Origin: Mucilaginibacter sp.
GTDB taxonomy: Bacteria > Bacteroidota > Bacteroidia > Sphingobacteriales > Sphingobacteriaceae
Length of the DNA stretch: 64,000 nt
Reading direction: 5' to 3'
Assembly (NCBI GenBank): GCA_028288025.1
Contig: JAQBOM010000008.1
Span: 1-64,000, forward strand
In this document: positions 33,636 through 44,156 of the stretch, one piece after another
Layout of the letters: the number at the start of each line of letters is the position of its first letter
Position numbering within the stretch: position 1 is the first letter of the stretch
The notes under the pieces: model-generated
Told to the model about the DNA's origin: nothing
What the model saw: the letters and a program-made list of their open reading frames with translations, nothing else
Database searches by the model: none
Made by a program: the position numbers and the translations under genes

Positions 33636-34523
33636 ATGAAAAATAGAATCATTTTTTGCCTTCTCTTGTCGGCCTTTACATTAAGCGCTATCGCCCAGGA
33701 GGCCCCTTACGACACCCTTACCAAACCCCAGCTCATCTCCAAACAGTTCAGCTTTACCGAGGGGGCATCGGTGGATAAAAAGGGAAATGTGTTTTTTACC
33801 GACCAGCCGAATAATAAGATTTGGGAGTACAGTACCGATGGTAAATTATCGTTGTTTTTGGATAGCGCGGGCCGGTCGAACGGGATGTATTTTGATAAGA
33901 AGGGCAACCTGGTTACTTGTGCGGATGAATATGAACAGTTGTGGTCGATCAGCCCGGATAAGAAGATTAAAGTATTGCTGAAGGATTACCAGGGCCATTT
34001 GATGAATGGCCCGAACGATATCTGGATCGACAGGAACGGAGGCATTTATATGACCGACCCATATTACCAGCGCCCGTGGTGGACGCGCACAAAATCCGAC
34101 CTCGACGGCCAAAAGGTTTATTATCTGCCGAAAGGCAAAAATCAGCCCGTTGTTGTTGATGCTGATGTAAAGAAACCAAACGGCATAGTGGGTACACCGG
34201 ACAGCAAATATTTATACGTAGCCGATATCGGGAACAGCAAAACCTATAAATACATCATTAATAAAAACGGCACATTGAGCGACCGCAAGTTATTTGTTGA
34301 ACAAGGGTCGGACGGCATGACACTGGATGAAAAAGGCAACGTGTACCTTACCGGGAACGGCGTGACCATTTATAGTCCGGAAGGCAAAAAGATAGGCCAC
34401 ATCACCGTCCCTGAACCATGGACAGCCAACTTATGCTTTGGCGGGCCGAACAAAGACATGTTGTTTATCACAGCTTCGAAGGCGATCTATATATTGAAAA
34501 TGAATGTTAGGGGTGTGGAATAA
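33636..34523 (+). CDS. Secreted SMP-30/gluconolactonase-like protein
   Basis: The 295-residue protein has a signal peptide (about 1-20, ending AIAQ) and a six-bladed beta-propeller of the SMP-30/LRE family. Motifs include FTEGASVDKKGNVFFTDQPNNKIWEYS in pieces, GPNDIWIDRNGGIYMTDPYYQ (metal-binding N and D residues), and KPNGIVGTPDSKYLYVAD. Family members hydrolyse sugar lactones in a metal-dependent reaction. Being secreted, it might act on extracellular lactones. It follows the GH29 gene after the repeat element and may be part of the same sugar-use region. Confidence 0.85.
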   Translation: MKNRIIFCLLLSAFTLSAIAQEAPYDTLTKPQLISKQFSFTEGASVDKKGNVFFTDQPNNKIWEYSTDGKLSLFLDSAGRSNGMYFDKKGNLVTCADEYEQLWSISPDKKIKVLLKDYQGHLMNGPNDIWIDRNGGIYMTDPYYQRPWWTRTKSDLDGQKVYYLPKGKNQPVVVDADVKKPNGIVGTPDSKYLYVADIGNSKTYKYIINKNGTLSDRKLFVEQGSDGMTLDEKGNVYLTGNGVTIYSPEGKKIGHITVPEPWTANLCFGGPNKDMLFITASKAIYILKMNVRGVE

Positions 34524-34555
34524 ATGATTGATAAAAGATTAACACCATTTCCATT

Positions 34556-34573
34556 GTTAAATTGTAATTTAAC
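34556..34573. promoter_or_regulatory. GTTAAATT-GT-AATTTAAC palindrome upstream of glpK
   Basis: The perfect 8-bp-arm palindrome lies about 80 bases before the glpK start, in an AT-rich gap. It is a possible operator; AT-rich palindromes also arise by chance. Confidence 0.35.
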
Positions 34574-34651
34574 GTCGCCAATTATAACATTAACCTTTTT
34601 CATAATCAGGGCGCTACGGTATTTCTTGCTATGAGCCATGAACCATAAATT

Positions 34652-36148
34652 ATGGACGGATACATTCTGGCCTTAGACCAGGGCACCACCAGTTCGAGAG
34701 CTATTATTTTTGACCATGCCGGGCAGATACGCTCGGTTGCGCAAAAGGAATTTACCCAGATATTTCCGCAGCCGGGCTGGGTGGAGCACGACCCGACCGA
34801 AATTTGGTCGACGCAAGCCGGTGTTGCCGCAGAAGCTACAGTTAAGCTGGGGATCAATGGTAAAAATATCCGGGCAATAGGCATCACCAACCAGCGTGAG
34901 ACGACAATCATTTGGAACCGGGAAACCGGCGACCCGGTTTATAATGCCATTGTTTGGCAGGACAGGCGCACAGCTGCTTACTGCGACCACCTGAAAAAAG
35001 AAGGCTTAACGGATTTGATACGTGCAAAAACCGGCTTAATTATCGACGCTTATTTTTCGGCCTCCAAAATAAACTGGATATTAAATCATGTGAAAGGTGC
35101 CAGGGAGCAGGCCGAGGCAGGGAAACTGGCCTTTGGTACAGTCGACAGTTGGCTGGTTTGGAAGTTTACCCGCGGCAAAGTGCATGTAACCGATGTAACC
35201 AATGCCAGCCGTACGATGCTGTACAATATCCGTACGGAGCAATGGGATGAGGAGCTTCTGCAAATATTTGATATCCCCAAAAGCATGCTGCCGGAAGTAA
35301 AGCAGTCGAGCGAGATCTATGGCCAAACCGAAACCACCATTTTTGCTTCAAAGATACCAATTGCCGGAATAGCCGGCGACCAGCAGGCGGCCCTGTTCGG
35401 GCAAATGTGCATTGATAAAGCGATGGTTAAAAACACCTATGGAACCGGCTGTTTTATGCTCATGAACATCGGCGATAACTTTATCGAATCAAAAAATAAC
35501 CTGCTTACCACTATTGCCTGGAAAATAAGCGGAAAAACCCAATATGCTTTTGAAGGAAGTATATTTATTGGCGGGGCAGTTGTGCAATGGCTGCGCGATG
35601 GGCTGGGTATCATCAAGTCGTCAGCCGAGATCGAAAAGCTGGCGTTAAGCGTGAATGACACTGGCGGGGTATATTTTGTACCGGCTTTCGCAGGACTTGG
35701 GGCTCCTTATTGGGATCCCGAAGCAAGAGGAACTATCGTGGGGCTGACGCGCGGAACGACAGCGGGCCATATTGCAAGGGCGGCTATTGAATCCATTGCC
35801 TACCAAACCGTGGATGTTTTAAAAGCCATGGAAGCTGACGCCGGTTTAAAAATTAAAGAATTACGAGTTGATGGCGGCGCAACAGCCAATAACCTGTTGA
35901 TGCAATTCCAGGCCGATTTGCTTGATTGCAAAGTGATCAGGCCTCAAGTGGTGGAAACAACGGCACTTGGCGCGGCATATTTAGCGGGCCTTGCCGTTGG
36001 GTATTGGGATAACGTGGAAGAAATACAACAGCAATGGCAGTCGGAACGGGATTTTGTTCCAAAGGCTGACCGGTCGGAAGTGCAGGTTGCCATGAAGGGG
36101 TGGGAGAGGGCGGTTGACGCGGCGCAAAAATGGGCTTCTTTTAAGTAA
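34652..36148 (+). CDS. glpK: Glycerol kinase
   Basis: The 498-residue FGGY-family kinase makes glycerol 3-phosphate from glycerol and ATP. The N-terminal domain has [16 protein letters not shown] (residues about 6-21), the substrate-binding EHDP in [11 protein letters not shown], and NQRETTIIW. The C-terminal domain has [19 protein letters not shown] (about 408). The FGGY signature region with [15 protein letters not shown] sequence is present as [10 protein letters not shown]. The length and order match bacterial GlpK. Its partner glpF begins about 100 bases downstream, after a repeat fragment. No glpD is in the window. Confidence 0.95.
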   Translation: MDGYILALDQGTTSSRAIIFDHAGQIRSVAQKEFTQIFPQPGWVEHDPTEIWSTQAGVAAEATVKLGINGKNIRAIGITNQRETTIIWNRETGDPVYNAIVWQDRRTAAYCDHLKKEGLTDLIRAKTGLIIDAYFSASKINWILNHVKGAREQAEAGKLAFGTVDSWLVWKFTRGKVHVTDVTNASRTMLYNIRTEQWDEELLQIFDIPKSMLPEVKQSSEIYGQTETTIFASKIPIAGIAGDQQAALFGQMCIDKAMVKNTYGTGCFMLMNIGDNFIESKNNLLTTIAWKISGKTQYAFEGSIFIGGAVVQWLRDGLGIIKSSAEIEKLALSVNDTGGVYFVPAFAGLGAPYWDPEARGTIVGLTRGTTAGHIARAAIESIAYQTVDVLKAMEADAGLKIKELRVDGGATANNLLMQFQADLLDCKVIRPQVVETTALGAAYLAGLAVGYWDNVEEIQQQWQSERDFVPKADRSEVQVAMKGWERAVDAAQKWASFK

Positions 36149-36184
36149 AAAGTCAAAAAGCAAACCGTGCAATGTGTTGACCGC

Positions 36185-36222
36185 GATGAGATTGCCGCGC
36201 TATCGCTCGCAATGACATAGGT
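36185..36222. repeat. ATTGCCGCGCTATCGCTCGCAAT hairpin repeat fragment
   Basis: ATTGCCGCGC and GCTCGCAAT face each other and are followed by GACA. This is a common Bacteroidota intergenic hairpin related to GTCATTGCGAGC elements. It lies between glpK and glpF. Confidence 0.65.
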
Positions 36223-36249
36223 TATAAACTTTGTACTAAACCTAATACT

Positions 36250-36978
36250 ATGACACCATTTATGGCCGAACTGATCGGCACCATGTTCCTGATACTTTTA
36301 GGCGATGGCGTAGTTGCCAACGTATTGTTAAACGATACCAAGGGTAATAACAGCGGGTGGATGGTGATCACCACCGGTTGGGGGCTGGCAGTATTTGTGG
36401 GCGTTGTGGTCGCCGCGCCATACAGTGGAGCGCATTTGAACCCGGCCGTTACCATCGGACTGGCTATTGCCGGGAAATTTGCGTGGGCCAGCGTGCTGCC
36501 CTACATTGCTGCCCAAATGCTGGGTGCCTTTATCGGCGCCCTACTGGTTTGGCTGATGTATTACGATCATTTCCGCCGCACCAATCGGGCCGATGCTATC
36601 CTCGCCGTATTTTGCACAGGCCCGGCTATTCGTAATTATATATCGAATATTGCCAGCGAGATCATCGGCGCATTTGTGCTGGTGTTTACGGTTTTTTATA
36701 TTGCCGGCGCGGAGATCACGCCAGGTAAAACACCTATCGGTTTGGGCTCGGTGGGGGCGCTGCCGGTTGCCTTGCTGGTATGGGTGATCGGGCTTTCCCT
36801 TGGCGGGACAACAGGGTATGCTATTAACCCGGCCCGCGACCTGGGCCCGCGTATTATTCATTTTATCATCCCCATAAAAGGCAAAGGCACGAGTGACTGG
36901 CAATACGCCTGGATACCTGTTTTCGGGCCTGTTGCAGGCGCTGCCGCCGCTGCGTTTTTATATTTACTTATAAAGTAA
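36250..36978 (+). CDS. glpF: Glycerol facilitator (aquaglyceroporin)
   Basis: The 242-residue inner-membrane channel of the MIP family has six membrane helices and two pore motifs: HLNPAVTIG (first NPA) and INPARDLGPR (second NPA). The D after NPAR is typical of glycerol-conducting channels, unlike water-only aquaporins. It allows glycerol diffusion into the cell, where GlpK traps it. It follows glpK, and the two are probably co-transcribed, or share a promoter upstream of glpK. There is no internal duplication or truncation. Confidence 0.93.
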   Translation: MTPFMAELIGTMFLILLGDGVVANVLLNDTKGNNSGWMVITTGWGLAVFVGVVVAAPYSGAHLNPAVTIGLAIAGKFAWASVLPYIAAQMLGAFIGALLVWLMYYDHFRRTNRADAILAVFCTGPAIRNYISNIASEIIGAFVLVFTVFYIAGAEITPGKTPIGLGSVGALPVALLVWVIGLSLGGTTGYAINPARDLGPRIIHFIIPIKGKGTSDWQYAWIPVFGPVAGAAAAAFLYLLIK

Positions 36979-37115
36979 GATAAGCAGTCTGCAAACAAAT
37001 ATTTTTTATATTTTTATAGGGTTAATCATATATCACCCATATTATTATAATTGCCGGAAAAAAGCAGGCTTATTGAGACGATTTTTACCGTGAGCCGTTG
37101 CTAATTAAAGTTTAA

Positions 37116-38720
37116 ATGAAACGAATTCTGTTTATCATCTCATTTTTATTATGCTTTCATCCAGTGTTTTCTATCGGGAATCATGATAGCCTGTTGGTAA
37201 AGCTTAATATTGAGCTTGATAAAAAAAAGGGGTATGATGCTGCAAAAATACAGCGCATCGAAAAATTGCAGCACGATTTAAATGATTCAGACAATCCCAG
37301 CTTAAATTTCAAATACCGTACTTATCTGGACCTTTATGAAGAATATAAGTCATTTAATTATGATAAGGCATTTTACTACGCCCAAAAACTACAGCAGGTT
37401 GGTTACCAGTTAAAAGACCCTGCTAAGATCGCATACAGCAGGATCAAATTTGGTTTTATTCTGCTTTCATCAGGGATGTTTAAAGAAACTTTTGATTCAC
37501 TCAAAATAGTAAATGTAAAACTGCTTGATGCCAACGCCAGGCAGGAATATTACTTTTTGATCGCCCGAACTTACTATGACCTGGCGGATTTCGACAAGGA
37601 CAACTATTATACGCCTATATATAATAACAGAGCCGGTAAATATATCGACTCGGGCGTAGCATTAAGTAAATCTAACTCGTTCGACTATCTTTATTTTATT
37701 GGATTAAAATATATTAAGACAGGAAATATTTCGAAGGCGGTAACCAACCTGAAAACGCTCGTTTATCATTATCATTTAACCGATCACCAGTTTGCAGTGA
37801 GTGCTTCCACACTCAGCGATATTTATATCCGGAACAACAAACCGGATAGTGCCATCGACCTGCTGATCAACGCGACTATTGCCGATATCCGGTCGTCCAC
37901 CAAAGAAGAGGCGGCAATGACTACGCTGGCACAGCAGCTGCATAAAAACGGCGATGTAAAAGATGCCTATGTGTTTATCAAGGAGGCATTGAACGATGCG
38001 CTTTATTACGGCGCCAGGCAGCGAAAAATACAGGTGAGCGCTATTTTGCCCACTATAGCTGGAGAAAGAATTACCTATGTTGAACAGCAGCGGCGCATGC
38101 TTTTCCTGTATGCCTCACTGCTGACTATTCTTGCTGTTATTGTGGTAGTATTTGCGGTTATCATATTTAAGCAGCTACAGAAATTGAAAACAGCCGACAA
38201 GATCATCCTGGAGGCCAACCATAGTTTACAGGAAAGCAACCGCAGCTTAAACGAGGCGAATAAGATAAAGGAGGAATATATTGGCTATTATTTTAACCTG
38301 ATCTCGGAATATATAAATAAGCTGGAAAAATTTAAACGCTCGGTTGATAATAAATTGACCACCAAACGCTTTGACGATATAGGTATCCTTGTCAATAACA
38401 TCAATCTGACCAAGGAGCGCGAAGAGTTGTTTATAAATTTCGATAAAGCTTTTCTTAAGCTATTCCCCAATTTCGTTGAAAGCTATAACGCTCTTTTTAC
38501 CGAAGAAAACCATGTCAAACTATTGCCTAACCAATTGCTGAATACCGACCTGCGGATATTCGCTTTGATAAGGCTGGGTATCAGCGATACGGAGAAGATC
38601 GCGCATATCCTCGAATACTCTGTCAATACCATCTACAACTACAAAGCCCGCATCAAGGCCAAATCGCTCATCACAAATGACGAATTCGAAGAGGCGATCA
38701 TGGCTATAAAGGCTATTTAA
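37116..38720 (+). CDS. DUF6377 membrane-bound regulator next to SusC/SusD
   Basis: The 534-residue protein has a signal or first membrane segment (about 1-19), a periplasmic TPR-like helical region (about 25-310), one membrane helix (about 325-350, FLYASLLTILAVIVVVFAVI), a coiled coil (about 355-385) and a cytoplasmic C-terminus with a HTH-like segment (TDLRIFALIRLGISDTEKIA and SVNTIYNYKARIKAKS, about 470-520). This is the DUF6377 layout. It is found beside SusC/SusD genes and probably senses a periplasmic glycan signal and activates the PUL. This is inferred from layout and context. Confidence 0.82.
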   Translation: MKRILFIISFLLCFHPVFSIGNHDSLLVKLNIELDKKKGYDAAKIQRIEKLQHDLNDSDNPSLNFKYRTYLDLYEEYKSFNYDKAFYYAQKLQQVGYQLKDPAKIAYSRIKFGFILLSSGMFKETFDSLKIVNVKLLDANARQEYYFLIARTYYDLADFDKDNYYTPIYNNRAGKYIDSGVALSKSNSFDYLYFIGLKYIKTGNISKAVTNLKTLVYHYHLTDHQFAVSASTLSDIYIRNNKPDSAIDLLINATIADIRSSTKEEAAMTTLAQQLHKNGDVKDAYVFIKEALNDALYYGARQRKIQVSAILPTIAGERITYVEQQRRMLFLYASLLTILAVIVVVFAVIIFKQLQKLKTADKIILEANHSLQESNRSLNEANKIKEEYIGYYFNLISEYINKLEKFKRSVDNKLTTKRFDDIGILVNNINLTKEREELFINFDKAFLKLFPNFVESYNALFTEENHVKLLPNQLLNTDLRIFALIRLGISDTEKIAHILEYSVNTIYNYKARIKAKSLITNDEFEEAIMAIKAI

Positions 38721-39149
38721 CCTCCCTGCGACTCTTATACCGGGTTATACTCGATTTATATTTCGCGCTCATGCGATTTTAAATAATCATCTTATTACCA
38801 GCTATTTATAAAAATACAAGCAGGCGATTTCTTTATATTTTACCTTTGAAATTAGCACTTGCTTTTTTTATCTCTTCTCTTTGATATGCCAATTACAACC
38901 AGGTGTAAACAGCCTGGTTAAGGCATATTATAAACCACCCAACTTCTAAATCTTATTGTATAATGAAAGTAAATCAACCAATTCAATTGGTGTATAAATG
39001 CTCTTGTACATGGTATTCGCGGTGCGAAAATACCATGCATGCGCAGCATTTACCCACCCATTTCCTTTCGGGTTAAAACCGAACAAATAGCCGATGCTAT
39101 ACCCCAAATAAAACCTAGTCAATTATAAACTCTAAAAAATTTAAATGTT
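38721..39149 (+). promoter_or_regulatory. PUL leader with -7 element and hairpin
   Basis: This 429-base gap contains TACCTTTG at 38841-38848, a perfect -7 Bacteroidota element, though no -33 element is clear. The leader to the SusC start would be about 300 bases. CATGGTATTCGC (39010-39021) and GCG..AATACCATG (39025-39038) form a strong hairpin. A 37-codon open frame from 38963 (MKVNQPIQLVYKC...) spans the hairpin; it might be chance. Long leaders are common in PULs and can hold RNA-based control. Confidence 0.4.
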
Positions 39150-42100
39150 ATGTATAAAAAACAATTACTAAAATTAATTTTTTGTCCGTTGTTTTTACTG
39201 TTATCATCCTGGGCTGTTGCTCAAAAAGTAGCAGTTACCGGTAAAGTAACCGACGAAAACGGGCAAGCCCTTCCCGGGGTAACAATCACTATAAAGAATA
39301 GTACAACAGGCACAAACTCCGATGTATTGGGAAAATACGCAATTAACGCAAATGGCAGCGATGTCCTCGTTTTTTCAATGATCGGGTTCGCCCGGCTGGA
39401 AGCGCCGATAAAAAATCGCTCGGTCATTGATGTGCAACTAAGCGTAAGTAACAGCCTTCTGAACGAGGTAGTGGTTGTGGGCTACGGTACACAAAAACGA
39501 AAAGACCTTACCGGTTCAATCTCATCGGTTAAAGGTGATGTTTTTAAAGACCAGCCTATCACTAACGCTATCGAAGCATTGCAGGGTCGTGTAGCCGGTG
39601 TTAACGTAATAACGTCTTCCGCCGCTCCGGATGCTGTTCCGCAAGTTATAATCAGAGGTGTTGCTTCATTTTATCAACCTAACCCGCTCTACATTGTGGA
39701 CGGTGTACAGCAGTCCGATCTGAATAGCGTTAACCCACAGGATATAGTATCGCTTGATGTGATGAAAGACGCGGCTTCGGCAGCCATTTATGGCGCTTCT
39801 GGTGCAGGGGGCGTAATATTGGTAACAACAAAAAAGGGCTCAGGTGTTGGCGGTCCCCCGCAAATAGCATTCAGCGCGAGGTACGGTCTTACCAAGCCAA
39901 AAGTAATTCAATTGCTAGGCAAAGACGACTTTATAAAAATAAAGAAACTGGTTAATCCGGCTACGTTCACAGCGCCCGGTCAGGATACGCTTGCAAACAC
40001 TAACTGGGTTGATCTCCTATACCGCAACGGTACCGAGCAAAATTATAATCTTTCTATTTCAGGTGCTTCAACAAATGTGAATTACCTGATCTCCGGATTT
40101 TATAACCAGCAAACCGGTATATTTCTAAAAAATTACTCAAATATTGGCGGTGCGCGGATAAATACCGAATACAAACTAAGTAAATTTTTTACCATAGGTG
40201 AGCAAATTGATGCATCGCAACGTATAACTTCACCTCTTGTAGGTGCCGAGGCACAATTGCATAACGCGCCGTTCCGTACGCAGCCTATTATCCCTGTTTT
40301 CAATAAAAACGGATCTTACGGCACCGAGCCCGGCGGTTACGGAATTAGCTTTCAGGGACCGAATCCCCTGGGTGCAGTTAACTCGGCAAGTGCGCAGGAT
40401 ACAAAAAATAATTTTCAGGGAAACTTGTATGCTGATTTAAAGCTCCCGCTTCACCTCGATTTCAGGACAACTTTAGGATATAGCTACTATTTGACAACGG
40501 TAGACATGTTTCAAAACACGTATAATTTTGGTCCGGTTTCAAGTCCTGTTAATTCTCTTAATAAATCTTATTACCAAAGCAGCCAGTTACTTACCAACTA
40601 TGTGCTAAACTATAATCAAAGTTTTGGCAAACATAATATTAGCGCAATGGCTGGTTATGAACAGATAGTTGACAAAACCAATAGCATTTACGCTTTCGAG
40701 AGTGCTGTAGGCTTGCCAAATTATACATTCAACCCAACTTCTCAGTCTTCTACAACAGTTACAGGTACATATGACCCCCAAAGCCTTAGACAGTCGCAGT
40801 TTGCGCGCTTGAATTACAACTACAACGAGCGCTACTTTCTGTCAGCATCTATCAGGCAGGATGCTAACTATACGGTGTTTGGGCCAAATAAACAAAAAGG
40901 TATATTTCCGGCAGCATCAGTCGGTTGGAATATCAGCGACGAGCCTTTTTTTAAAGGCACGTTACCCGGCATAAATAGTCTGAAAATAAGGGCCAGTTAT
41001 GGCCAACTTGGTAACAGTGCTATTCCGCCGTACTCGTTTACTTCAAACTACAGCCAGTTTCAATCCAGTACCGGGGCGTCAGGCAGCGTACAGGGTTTCG
41101 CGCCTGGCCAGAACTTTCAGGTTGCCAACAGTTTAAACGGCGTGCCTAATCCTAACCTGCATTGGGAAACCATTACCGAGACTAACCTGGGTATTGACGG
41201 CGAAGCGTTACAAGGCCGCCTTTATTTTACAGCCGAGGTGTACAACAAAAAGACATCTGATTTGATCTATCAGCTTCCATTGCCCCCTTCCGCCGGATTT
41301 ACCTTGCCCTACGTTACAAATATTGGCGATGTTGACAACAAGGGTGTTGAATTGATGGCAGGTTATAGGAGTAAAATTGGCAAACTTGGTTTTGATGTAA
41401 GCGCTAACTTAAGCTATAATCAAAACAAGGTTACCAAATTAAGCGGAGCAGCAACAGACGCTGTTTATGGCGGGTATAACTATTATTCTATGGGCGATAA
41501 TGGTTTTAACATGATGCCTAACCAGCAATTAACCATAACCAAGGCAGGCTTGCCGTTCGGTTCGTTCTACGGCTACAAAGCAATCGGCATATTTAGCGAT
41601 CAGGCTGCAGCACAAAAACAAATTGTGAACGGGCACAAGGCCAATATCGGCGACTTACAATACCAAAATTTAGGTACTACCAACGCTGATGGTACTTATA
41701 CAATTGATAGTCATAGCCTACAGCCTATAGGTAACCCTAACCCCAAATTTATTTATGGGTTTAATATCCACGTTAACTATGCCGGGTTTGACCTGGCCGC
41801 GTTATTCAATGGCGTATGGGGAGTACAATTGTTTAACGGTGTAAAAGCGTACGAGCAATCGCTGTTTGCCGATGGCAACACCACCCCGCAGGTATTTCAT
41901 GATTCTTTCTTAGGTTCAAACGGCCTAACGTCGCAACCAAGGTTGCTTAGCCCGCAGTCTGGTGGTGGAAATGCGTTAGATCAAAACCAAAACTACTCGT
42001 CCGTAAACAGCTACTTTGTTGAAAACGGCGACTATTTGAAGCTTAAAAATCTTCAGTTGGGGTATACTTTTTCTGGCAACGCCTTACGGCAGATAAGCGT

Positions 42101-42290
42101 TAAAAGCCTTAGGGTATTTATAATGGCAAACAATGTGTTTACCATTACCAAGTACTCGGGGCTCGACCCGGAATTGGGCAGCGCGTTTGGTTCACCAGGG
42201 GTCGTTAGTCCGACAACCCAGGGTATTGACGCGGTAACGAATTATCCCCAGGCACGGATTTTTTCGGCCGGAATTAATGTTAGTTTATAA
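39150..42290 (+). CDS. SusC/RagA TonB-linked outer-membrane receptor
   Basis: The 1046-residue outer-membrane transporter has a signal peptide (about 1-24, ending AVAQ), a carboxypeptidase-regulatory-like domain (GKVTDENGQALPGVTITIKN), and the TonB box region (NEVVVVGYGTQKRKDLTGSI) leading to the plug. The plug has YIVDGVQQSDLNSVNPQDI and the classic DAASAAIYGASGAGGVILVTTKKG. A 22-strand barrel follows and ends FSAGINVSL. It imports oligosaccharides captured by SusD, with TonB energy. The gene is followed after 17 bases by susD. Confidence 0.93.
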   Translation: MYKKQLLKLIFCPLFLLLSSWAVAQKVAVTGKVTDENGQALPGVTITIKNSTTGTNSDVLGKYAINANGSDVLVFSMIGFARLEAPIKNRSVIDVQLSVSNSLLNEVVVVGYGTQKRKDLTGSISSVKGDVFKDQPITNAIEALQGRVAGVNVITSSAAPDAVPQVIIRGVASFYQPNPLYIVDGVQQSDLNSVNPQDIVSLDVMKDAASAAIYGASGAGGVILVTTKKGSGVGGPPQIAFSARYGLTKPKVIQLLGKDDFIKIKKLVNPATFTAPGQDTLANTNWVDLLYRNGTEQNYNLSISGASTNVNYLISGFYNQQTGIFLKNYSNIGGARINTEYKLSKFFTIGEQIDASQRITSPLVGAEAQLHNAPFRTQPIIPVFNKNGSYGTEPGGYGISFQGPNPLGAVNSASAQDTKNNFQGNLYADLKLPLHLDFRTTLGYSYYLTTVDMFQNTYNFGPVSSPVNSLNKSYYQSSQLLTNYVLNYNQSFGKHNISAMAGYEQIVDKTNSIYAFESAVGLPNYTFNPTSQSSTTVTGTYDPQSLRQSQFARLNYNYNERYFLSASIRQDANYTVFGPNKQKGIFPAASVGWNISDEPFFKGTLPGINSLKIRASYGQLGNSAIPPYSFTSNYSQFQSSTGASGSVQGFAPGQNFQVANSLNGVPNPNLHWETITETNLGIDGEALQGRLYFTAEVYNKKTSDLIYQLPLPPSAGFTLPYVTNIGDVDNKGVELMAGYRSKIGKLGFDVSANLSYNQNKVTKLSGAATDAVYGGYNYYSMGDNGFNMMPNQQLTITKAGLPFGSFYGYKAIGIFSDQAAAQKQIVNGHKANIGDLQYQNLGTTNADGTYTIDSHSLQPIGNPNPKFIYGFNIHVNYAGFDLAALFNGVWGVQLFNGVKAYEQSLFADGNTTPQVFHDSFLGSNGLTSQPRLLSPQSGGGNALDQNQNYSSVNSYFVENGDYLKLKNLQLGYTFSGNALRQISVKSLRVFIMANNVFTITKYSGLDPELGSAFGSPGVVSPTTQGIDAVTNYPQARIFSAGINVSL

Positions 42291-42307
42291 TAATAACCTT
42301 CAAAATT

Positions 42308-44140
42308 ATGAAAATGTTAAAGAAAAAATATATTGCAGCGCTCCTGCTCATTTTAGTGGCGGGATGTAAAAAAGCTCCGGTTAACATTGGGCCTCAAAAT
42401 GCATATAGCAGCTCCACTTACCCGGCTACCATTAATCAACTGCAAACGGTTTTGGTGTCTTGTTACGCTAATTTGCGCGATCAGGGTATATTCGGTTTTA
42501 ATTTTTTTGCTAAGTCGTTGGCAGACGCTATGCACACGACAAACGAACAGTATACCGGCGATCTGGGGCGCAACGAAGCTGCTGCAGAAAACCTTACTGC
42601 CGGCGACGAGTATGCAAGAGAAGTTTGGACCGCATGTTATACCGGCATAAAAAACTGTAACGTAACCATTTACGCGGCCGGGGTTTTATTAAAAACAAAC
42701 CCATCTGTTGATACAAAAGCGGTTAACCTGGTAGTTGGCCAGGCTTACTGCCTGCGTGCATGGTATTATATGGAACTGGAATGCTTGTTTGGCCAGGGCT
42801 ACTTAAAAGCTGATGGTACAAATGGCAGTAACATGGGCGTTCCGTTAATTACCGGCGTACCTTCCAGTTTAGCTGAAACGCAAGTAGCGCGCGGTACAGT
42901 TAAAGATACCTGGGCTTTAATTATTAGCGACCTTAAACAGTCTGCAACATTGCTTAAAGGTCAGGTTTGGCCTACCACTGATGCTGCAAGGGCTACTGAA
43001 TGGTCGGCGAAAGGCTTGCTGGGAAAAGCATACGTTTACACCCAGGATTGGGCCAATGCAAAAACCGTTTTACTTGATGTAATAACAAATAGCGGCAAAT
43101 CATTAATGCCATTTGCCACTTATAACAATGCGTTTAACGGGGCCAATAAGTTCAACTCCGAGTCGTTGCTTGAACTATATGTCGATCCCGATTCAAAAGG
43201 TGGATATGGCGTATATACCGGAAATCCAAACTCATCGACCATTAATGGTTTAATATGGTCTCCTTCATATATTGGTCCAAGCGGAAACGAAAGCGATTCA
43301 AAGTCGCTTGGTTATTCAAATTCCTTTGTGCACGATCAAAATGTTTTGCGCTTTGGCTATCCGCTTCCGTCATACACCTTAGTTGCCAATCCTGCTTATA
43401 CAGGCTCAAACCCTTCGTATAAAAATCCTACGCAGGTTATAAACCCTGCCTACAAAACTGCAGCGTTAGCGGTAAGGGCCAATCAAACAGCGGATCCCCG
43501 TTTGTTCGTAAATACGCTTCAACCACGTATCGATTCGGTAAAAGTTGACGGCGTTAACTGGACGTTGGTTTCTAAACCAGGCAATTATGCTAGTGCCGGT
43601 GATACCCATTATGGCTTTAGTATGAGGAAGTATTCACCTATCACGTACACCGAACAAGGCGGTGTAGGTAATGGTGGCAGTACTACGGATATATGGGATT
43701 ATTACCTGCTCCGTTTGGCCGATGTATATTTATTATACGCAGAGGCCAGTATAGGATCGGGCGATAACGCCACCGGGCTCGAGTATTTAAATAGAGTTAA
43801 ACGCAGGGCTTATGGCTTGCCAATTATTACACCTTCGGCTATTGATTACAAATCACTTACCGATTTTACACCTGCCGCAAATCCCCTAAACCCCGATCCG
43901 GTTTTAGGCAATAATCCGTTGTACTACGAGCGCTGGGCCGAGTTGTTTAACGAAGGCACCTGGTGGTTTGACGTGTGCAGGTGGAAAATAGGCGCTTCTG
44001 AAGCTGCATATTATGGAACTGCGATAAATGTTACAGGCCCTTTGACTTCAACTTTTGTGGACAGTAAATCTTACGTATGGCCTATTCCTTTAAGCGAATT
44101 GAACGGCAACTCAAAAATCAAGCAGAACCCCGGTTACTGA
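42308..44140 (+). CDS. SusD/RagB glycan-binding lipoprotein
   Basis: The 610-residue surface lipoprotein has lipobox LVAGC with cysteine 20. The SusD fold is mainly helical, with TPR-like repeats: GQAYCLRAWYYMELECLFGQGYL and AARATEWSAKGLLGKAYVYTQDWANAK in pieces. The C-terminal half has LRLADVYLLYAEASIGSG and ERWAELFNEGTWWFDVCRWK, typical of the family. It binds the polysaccharide at the cell surface and sits as a lid on the SusC pore. A strong terminator follows, so the hydrolase genes downstream are probably expressed at a lower level. Confidence 0.93.
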   Translation: MKMLKKKYIAALLLILVAGCKKAPVNIGPQNAYSSSTYPATINQLQTVLVSCYANLRDQGIFGFNFFAKSLADAMHTTNEQYTGDLGRNEAAAENLTAGDEYAREVWTACYTGIKNCNVTIYAAGVLLKTNPSVDTKAVNLVVGQAYCLRAWYYMELECLFGQGYLKADGTNGSNMGVPLITGVPSSLAETQVARGTVKDTWALIISDLKQSATLLKGQVWPTTDAARATEWSAKGLLGKAYVYTQDWANAKTVLLDVITNSGKSLMPFATYNNAFNGANKFNSESLLELYVDPDSKGGYGVYTGNPNSSTINGLIWSPSYIGPSGNESDSKSLGYSNSFVHDQNVLRFGYPLPSYTLVANPAYTGSNPSYKNPTQVINPAYKTAALAVRANQTADPRLFVNTLQPRIDSVKVDGVNWTLVSKPGNYASAGDTHYGFSMRKYSPITYTEQGGVGNGGSTTDIWDYYLLRLADVYLLYAEASIGSGDNATGLEYLNRVKRRAYGLPIITPSAIDYKSLTDFTPAANPLNPDPVLGNNPLYYERWAELFNEGTWWFDVCRWKIGASEAAYYGTAINVTGPLTSTFVDSKSYVWPIPLSELNGNSKIKQNPGY

Positions 44141-44156
44141 TAATAGTTGATTAATT

